Shown piece by piece: positions 59,601-64,000 of a DNA stretch of 64,000 nucleotides. Both the position numbers and the translations under genes were made by a program. The stretch's first letter is position 1. Every line of letters begins with the position of its first letter. Source of the DNA: an uncultured bacterium (GTDB lineage: Bacteria; Bacillota; Clostridia; Oscillospirales; Oscillospiraceae); the NCBI GenBank assembly GCA_946548895.1, contig CAMNQF010000001.1:141024-205023 (forward strand), written 5' to 3'. A model generated the notes under the pieces. The model worked only from the letters and a program-made list of their open reading frames with translations. It was not told the origin of the DNA and searched no databases.

Positions 59601-62600
59601 GTGACCGCCACGGTGACCTGCCTGGGGTTGATATCGCCCTTGGCGGCGTCGGGATAGCTGACGGCGTACTTGGCGGGGTCAGCCGTTGTGGCCGCGTTGG
59701 AGGCGTCCAGCGTGACCGTCTTGCCGGTCCCGGCGTTGGCGTCCTCGTAGGCGCCCTTCAGTCCGCTGATGGTGAAGAGGTCGGCAGGGTCCACCAGGTC
59801 AGCGGTTTTCACCGCCGCCGTGATATCGGCATCAGCAACGCTGGTGGTCCCGTCGTAGTCCTTCGCCGCAATGGCCACCTCCGCCACCACCGGCTTGGGC
59901 TCCACGGTAAAGGTCCAGGCGTCGGTGGCGGGGGCGTAGTTGGGGACCGTCCGCTCCGCCGCCACCGTGACGGACCCGGTGCCCTTGATGGTGAGGACGC
60001 CCGTGCCGGGGTCGATTTCAGCGCTGGCGCCGCCCGCCGTGATGCTCCATTTCACCGTCCCGTTGCCGGAACCGCCGCTGGCCTCCAGTGTGGTGACGGT
60101 GTCGCCGTAATGGACGTGTTCGGGCTTGCCGGTGATGTTCAGCGCACCCTGGGTCGCCGCTTTGATCTCAACCTGAGCCTTTGCGGTGAACGAATAATTT
60201 CCGTTGGCCACATTCGTGATGGTGGCCGTATAGGCGCCGGCGGCTGTCAGCAGTCCGTCTGTAACCGCCGTATCGTCATTCGCCCATGTGACCGTGTACT
60301 GGTCCGGGTCGATCACGGTTTTGCCGTCCTTGACCGTGACCTTCGGTTCCTTCTTCCTGCCGTCGTACAGGAAGGAGGACTCCGACAGCTCCACCACAGG
60401 GGTGACGGGCTTGGGCGCGATGATCACGGAGACAGGGTCCGCGTTTACGGCCACGCCGGTGTAGTTGTCGGTTTCGTCCACCCTGTAATAGACGGTGTAG
60501 GTGCCGGCGTCGGTCCCGGCAGGGACCTCCGGGGAGAAGCTGGCCCCATCCAGGGAGTACACCAGGAAGCCCACGTTGGTCTGGCCCGCCGTGACCAGCG
60601 CCTGGGGCTGGCCGCTGTAGGTCAGCGGGTCGATCTTCTCAGGAGCGGTGGTGATCGCTGCCGCCGCTTTGGTGATATTCGCGGTCACCGTGCCGGGGAA
60701 ACGGATGTCGTATTTGGACGCGTCCGCGCCGGCCACCCGGACGTTGGAGGTATCCAGCGCCACCGTTTTTGCCGTGCCGGCAGAAGGGGTGTCAAAGGCG
60801 GCGGTGATGCTGGCCGGGTCGATGGTCACCGTGTCGCCGTTGATCGTGGTGATACCGGCGGAGGCCACCGTGGCGGTCGTGTTCCCGTCGTAGGGCTTGT
60901 TGTTGACCGTGACCGACGCCGTCACAGGCTTGGGCGCGGCGGTGAAGGTCCACTGGTCGGAGACCGGCAGGTAGTTTTGATCCCCGGGATTGGTGGCCGT
61001 GATGGTGGCCTTGCCCACCCCCGTAATCTCCACGTCGCCGGTGGCCGGGTCCACGCTGGCGGCGCCCGTCGCGCTCCAGGCCACGGCGCTGCCGCTGGAG
61101 CCGCCGCTGGTGGTCAGCGTGAAGGTGCCGCCGTAGACGGCGGCGTCGGGTTTGTCCCCGATTGACAGCGGCGCCTGGGCGGTCTTGCCGATGGTGAAGT
61201 CCGCCGTATTGGCGGCAACGCCGGTCAGATCGTAGTTGCCCCCCGGGGCGTCAGAGATGGTAATAGTGTAGGTGCCCTGGTTCGCCGGGGCGGGGTCGCT
61301 GCATACCCATGTGTACTCCTCCTCCGGCAGCACCGTCCTGCCGTCCTTGACCGTGACCGCGGGCAGCTTGACCGTGCCGTCGTACTCAAAGGCGTCGGGG
61401 TTCAGCTCGATGGCGATGCCGGTCAGCGGCTTGCGCTGGATGGTCACGGACACGGACCGCACCGCCAGGCTGTTGTGGTTCTTATCGCCCACAACCTTAT
61501 AATAGACGGTGTAGGTCCCCGCGTTGGTGCCCGTGGGGATGGCCGCGCCATAGGTGCTGGTGGCGCTGTTCAGCGCGTACAGGACCTCGCCGCCGCTTGC
61601 CGTACCCGGGACCAGCAGCTCATGGACCATGCCGTCGTAGGTGAGGTCCGCCGCCTTCGGCTCCGGATTGAACACAATATCCGCCTTCTGGATCACAAAT
61701 GTGGTGGAGCCCGTCACGGTGTAATTGCCGTTCGGCTTGGCGGTGATGTTCACCGTGGCTTTGCCGGCGTCGGTGTTGTCGTCATAGACAATGTTGTATT
61801 CACCCGCGCCGATGACCGTGCTGCCGTCTTTGACCACGGCCTTGGGCTCCTTCGCCGTGCCGTCATAGGTGTAGCTGACGAGCGGATCGCCATGCTCATC
61901 AAGCAGCTCGATGGTGGGGTTATCCACCCTCTTGGGGGCGATGGTGACGGACACATGACCCACATCGGAATCGCTGTGGTTGGCGTCCCCCGCCACCTTG
62001 TAATATACGGTGTATTCAGCGGCTTTGAACCCGGTGGGTAGGTCCGCCGAATAGGTCCCATTCTCATCATTCACGCAGTAGACCATGGTGCCGCCGGACC
62101 CTGTGCCCGCGGTCACAAGCTTTTGATCCCTGTTGCTGAAGGTGAGCGGGTCGCCCGCCGGCTCCGGGGCGGCGATGACCTGGGCCTGCTCCTTGTCAAT
62201 GGTAAAGGTTGCTGTAACAGGGGCGTTTTCAAACGTGTAGTTTCCGCCGTCCCTGGCCGTGGCGGTGACGGTGGCGGTGCCCACGTTGACGTTGCCGCTG
62301 TACGCCACCGTATACTCGCCGACCGGGATCACGGTGGCGCCATCCGTCAGAGTGACAGCCGGTTCCTTGGGGCCGCCGTCGTAGACAAACCTGTCCTGGT
62401 CCAGCGTGATGACGGGCGACACCGGCTTTTTGGCAATCTCCGCGTCCACACTGGCCGGAGCAAGGCCGGTGTAATTGGGGGTCTCCACGATACGGTACCA
62501 GACGGTGTAAATGCCCGCGTTGACGCCCTTGGGGAAATTGGTGGAATAGGGGCCGTCCTCGCTCAGGGCGTACTCCACATCTACGCCCGCTGTGTCTACC

Positions 62601-63919
62601 ACCGCCCCGGCGCCGATCAACACCTGATCGGCCCCATTGTAGGTTAAGCTTGCGGGCGCCGGCGCCGTTGTAATATGCACGACCGCCTTGTGGATGGTGG
62701 CCTTGACGGCAGCGGAGGCGCTGGAGTAGGAGACATCGTAGTGCTGGGAATTGTTGCCGCTGATGGCCGCGCCCGCGGTAACCACGGCCACAGGCTTATC
62801 CACACCGGCGTTTTCGTTGTCGAAGGCGCCGGTCAGGCCTGTGATGGTAATGATATCCCCCGGCAGAACGCCCTGCTCCACCACGGCGTGGACGGTGGCG
62901 GCGGCGCTGCCGTCATAGAATTTGTCCTCCGCCGTCACGGTGGCGGTGACCGGCTTTTTCTTCGCGGTAAGCGTCCAGGCGGCGGTGGCGTCCTCGTAGT
63001 TGGCCACGCCTGTGACCGGGTCTCTGCCGGACTTGGTGGCTCTTACCGTGGCCGAACCATCGCCAATGATGACAACCTGCCCGCTCTGCCGGTCCACCGC
63101 AGCCACATCCGCGCCATCCACGATCTCCCAGCTGATGAGGCCGTTGCCCGAGCCGCCGGAGGTGCCCAGGGTAAACTGGTCCCCGTAGGTGACGGTATCG
63201 GGCTGTTTGGTGATGGACAGGGCATCCTGAGTCCGATGGGTGATTTGGAACGGAGCTTCCACCTTTGCAATGTCATAGTTGCCGCCGGGCTTGTCGGTGA
63301 CGACCGCTTTTGCCGGGTTGTCCTGGGTGCTCACATTTCGGTTGTTGACATACTCGAGCTGGTACTCGGTATCCGGCAGGACGGCGTTCAGATCCCCGTC
63401 TTTGACCGTGACCGCCGGCCGCTTATATCCGCCGTCATACAGGTATGTATCATCGGACAGGGTGACCACCGGCGTGAGCTGTTTGCGCAGGATTTCCACG
63501 CCGGCGACCTTGGCGGGGTCCGGGGTGAGGGCAATGTAGTTGTCGGTCACATCTACGGTGTACCAGACCTGATACTCCCCCGCGCCGGTGCCGGTGGGGA
63601 TGTCGGCGGAGTAGGGGCCGTTTGCATCCACCGCAAATTTGATCTCCAGGCCGTCGCCCACCGCCGCGGGGACCAGCGTGCCCCCGGTGACCAGCGCCTG
63701 GGCGGCGCCGTTGTAAGTCGGCTTTATGGCAATAGGGGCCATGGCAATCGGGCTGATTTTGCGAATGGTCAGCGTGATCGGGTCGCTGACCGCGGCCTCG
63801 AAGTTTGGCATCTCCGGGAGGCTGGCGATCACGTCATAGGTGCCCGCGTCCTTGGGCAGGCCGCCGGTGTAGTCCGTATCCCCCTGCTTTCTGTAAGAAT
63901 ACTGGAGATATCCCTGCAA
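56630..63919 (-). CDS. Giant SLH surface protein, N-terminal-side part (truncated at its start, ends at in-frame TAA)
   Basis: 2429 aa, same repeat classes as the downstream ORF: nine MBG-like units, five Big_2-like and five YDG-like. Its end YTVWYK-TAA-MGDANHRDS shows the stop falls inside a repeat unit. Replacing TAAATG by a Val-Asn pair would match other copies (YKVxGDxNH); a lost G before and a gained G after would explain it. The ORF opens at a TTG with no signal peptide and begins inside a module (YSYRKQGDTDYTGGLPKDAG). In-frame sequence continues upstream only to a TAA at 63953-63955, within an AT-rich patch (63921-63960). The true N terminus must lie beyond the window or is lost. Long plus-strand ORFs over it are shadows. 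Confidence 0.75.
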   Translation of the reverse strand: MQGYLQYSYRKQGDTDYTGGLPKDAGTYDVIASLPEMPNFEAAVSDPITLTIRKISPIAMAPIAIKPTYNGAAQALVTGGTLVPAAVGDGLEIKFAVDANGPYSADIPTGTGAGEYQVWYTVDVTDNYIALTPDPAKVAGVEILRKQLTPVVTLSDDTYLYDGGYKRPAVTVKDGDLNAVLPDTEYQLEYVNNRNVSTQDNPAKAVVTDKPGGNYDIAKVEAPFQITHRTQDALSITKQPDTVTYGDQFTLGTSGGSGNGLISWEIVDGADVAAVDRQSGQVVIIGDGSATVRATKSGRDPVTGVANYEDATAAWTLTAKKKPVTATVTAEDKFYDGSAAATVHAVVEQGVLPGDIITITGLTGAFDNENAGVDKPVAVVTAGAAISGNNSQHYDVSYSSASAAVKATIHKAVVHITTAPAPASLTYNGADQVLIGAGAVVDTAGVDVEYALSEDGPYSTNFPKGVNAGIYTVWYRIVETPNYTGLAPASVDAEIAKKPVSPVITLDQDRFVYDGGPKEPAVTLTDGATVIPVGEYTVAYSGNVNVGTATVTATARDGGNYTFENAPVTATFTIDKEQAQVIAAPEPAGDPLTFSNRDQKLVTAGTGSGGTMVYCVNDENGTYSADLPTGFKAAEYTVYYKVAGDANHSDSDVGHVSVTIAPKRVDNPTIELLDEHGDPLVSYTYDGTAKEPKAVVKDGSTVIGAGEYNIVYDDNTDAGKATVNITAKPNGNYTVTGSTTFVIQKADIVFNPEPKAADLTYDGMVHELLVPGTASGGEVLYALNSATSTYGAAIPTGTNAGTYTVYYKVVGDKNHNSLAVRSVSVTIQRKPLTGIAIELNPDAFEYDGTVKLPAVTVKDGRTVLPEEEYTWVCSDPAPANQGTYTITISDAPGGNYDLTGVAANTADFTIGKTAQAPLSIGDKPDAAVYGGTFTLTTSGGSSGSAVAWSATGAASVDPATGDVEITGVGKATITATNPGDQNYLPVSDQWTFTAAPKPVTASVTVNNKPYDGNTTATVASAGITTINGDTVTIDPASITAAFDTPSAGTAKTVALDTSNVRVAGADASKYDIRFPGTVTANITKAAAAITTAPEKIDPLTYSGQPQALVTAGQTNVGFLVYSLDGASFSPEVPAGTDAGTYTVYYRVDETDNYTGVAVNADPVSVIIAPKPVTPVVELSESSFLYDGRKKEPKVTVKDGKTVIDPDQYTVTWANDDTAVTDGLLTAAGAYTATITNVANGNYSFTAKAQVEIKAATQGALNITGKPEHVHYGDTVTTLEASGGSGNGTVKWSITAGGASAEIDPGTGVLTIKGTGSVTVAAERTVPNYAPATDAWTFTVEPKPVVAEVAIAAKDYDGTTSVADADITAAVKTADLVDPADLFTISGLKGAYEDANAGTGKTVTLDASNAATTADPAKYAVSYPDAAKGDINPRQVTVAVTLSGNDLKTDTSVTPNVYYYEYDGTDKTPTVKVTATDDNAVLAERDYSASVTNNKNVGEATVTVTAKAGGNYTFADEEVKFAIRRAGAVLTSSPQAKDLTYDGTAQELVTVGAATGGTVVYSESLAGPYKASIPTQTAAGTYTVFYMVKGDTNHGDTAPGQVSATIKPKEITAAITLAQDSYVYDGAAKTPAVTVQDGGTVIDGPGAAKPEYSVSYRDNVNAGTATVTVSDANGGNYIVNGTASFTITRAAPSVTAPTVKTGLQYNGASQELVTAGVCGEGTVVYSVNGGNYSPAIPAASAVGTYTVDWKVLGDANHSDTDPAALSVEIAKNKVTKPTITLSSDTFKYDGGQHKPAITVYDDHSQVIPEHEYKVDIAGTNGNVGMVDVDTYTVTVTTPDTSNYDMTADGTVNVRTFQIVAADQEAISITGTKAQVRYGDTIQLGVSGGTGAGTITWAAAANGGGTINSTISATGLLTVKDVNTPITVTVTRSRGGNYSDVSATWEFTAGKKPVTAVLTGVDKPFDGNTDATVTAKVAPGDLVFGDTFSIPNLTGVFDNENAGTNKTITITGPAPAVTDPKAANYEITFPATATASILAAAATVDREPAANTLAYDASQAQELVTAGAVTGGVMVYSLDGANFTPSIPKAKDAGSYTVYYKAQGDGNHTDSEAKTVSAAIARQTVTPQIELTPPGAQYDGSVKRPEVTVRDAAHNVIPDSEYTVVYDSATNWKDVGKHKVKVQNITGGNYEITGAEAEFEISITPQNPLEIVNKPGLVYYGGTFTLSAVGGSGSGTVTWTCDPAGIAEIDANGFVTIVGVGSATITATKTGGGNYDTATATYPFNALKKPVTAIVTADDKVYDGTTDAGIHVTWEPALAGTDRIDTSALRGAFADAQAGAGKSVTITGDPVSDATAQKYDITIQRTTTASIFKADGTAPALTANDRVYDGTTQDLVAGGDANTLYASSRDGVYSAAVPTGTNAGTYTVWYK

Positions 63920-64000
63920 GTCGTCTATTGTAGATATAATATTGATTAGTGGTTATCCCTTTAGCTCAGCCAGACGGAAGTGCTAACGGCCAGGACCAGA

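Overview
The window reads as a chromosomal segment of a GC-rich gut-type Clostridia. My best inference is the Oscillospiraceae neighbourhood (Flavonifractor, Lawsonibacter or Oscillibacter-like), based on gene content and codon use: FtsEX with an M23 activator, SLH-anchored giant surface proteins, sortase motifs, acyl-CoA metabolism and strong C/G-ending codons. No rRNA, tRNA or CRISPR array was seen. Many genes are preceded by textbook TTGACA-17-TATAAT promoters, which helped decide several start codons.

Layout. (1) 1-3.7 kb, minus strand: ftsE-ftsX-M23 murein hydrolase activator-S41 protease (partial), a cell-wall division module. (2) 3.7-12.1 kb, minus: a six-gene operon SWIM zinc finger / HEAT-like / MoxR AAA ATPase / DUF5682 / small unknown / VWA. 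The DUF5682 protein carries TraB/TIKI-like motifs. (3) 12.5-18.8 kb: an acyl-CoA operon (dehydrogenase, acyl-CoA ligase, CoA-transferase, enoyl-CoA hydratase) facing two overlapping paralogous TetR genes across a duplicated palindromic operator. (4) 18.9-20.1 kb: an iron-dependent alcohol dehydrogenase. (5) 20.1-24.4 kb: two tandem cassettes, each with promoter, 34/35-codon leader peptide and intrinsic terminator, in front of a heterodimeric ABC exporter pair. (6) 24.5-30.2 kb: a PucR-type regulator divergent from an SLH-anchored protein that fuses two different serine hydrolases. (7) 30.6-32.0 kb: rpoN broken by two homopolymer indels. (8) 32.3-38.9 kb: two large Ski2-like helicases, the second ending in a TIR-like domain, a candidate defence pair; then mnmA. 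(9) 40.1-41.4 kb: HxlR and TetR regulators. (10) 41.6-48.8 kb: a tyrosine recombinase next to a ~246-bp segment bounded by 24-nt inverted repeats and containing an outward promoter, followed by an operon of a diguanylate cyclase response regulator, a PilZ protein and a sortase-anchored adhesin. This looks like a phase-variable c-di-GMP/adhesin switch, in the OFF orientation in this sequence. (11) 49.1-63.9 kb, minus: a giant (~4,900-codon) Ig-like repeat SLH protein interrupted by one in-frame TAA and truncated at its N terminus near the window edge.

The strongest undescribed-system candidates are the invertible promoter controlling the c-di-GMP/adhesin operon, the duplicated leader-peptide attenuator before the ABC exporter, and the helicase/helicase-TIR pair. 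Frameshifts at homopolymers in rpoN, and the paired G-run changes that would explain the stop in the giant gene, leave open some base-level assembly error.
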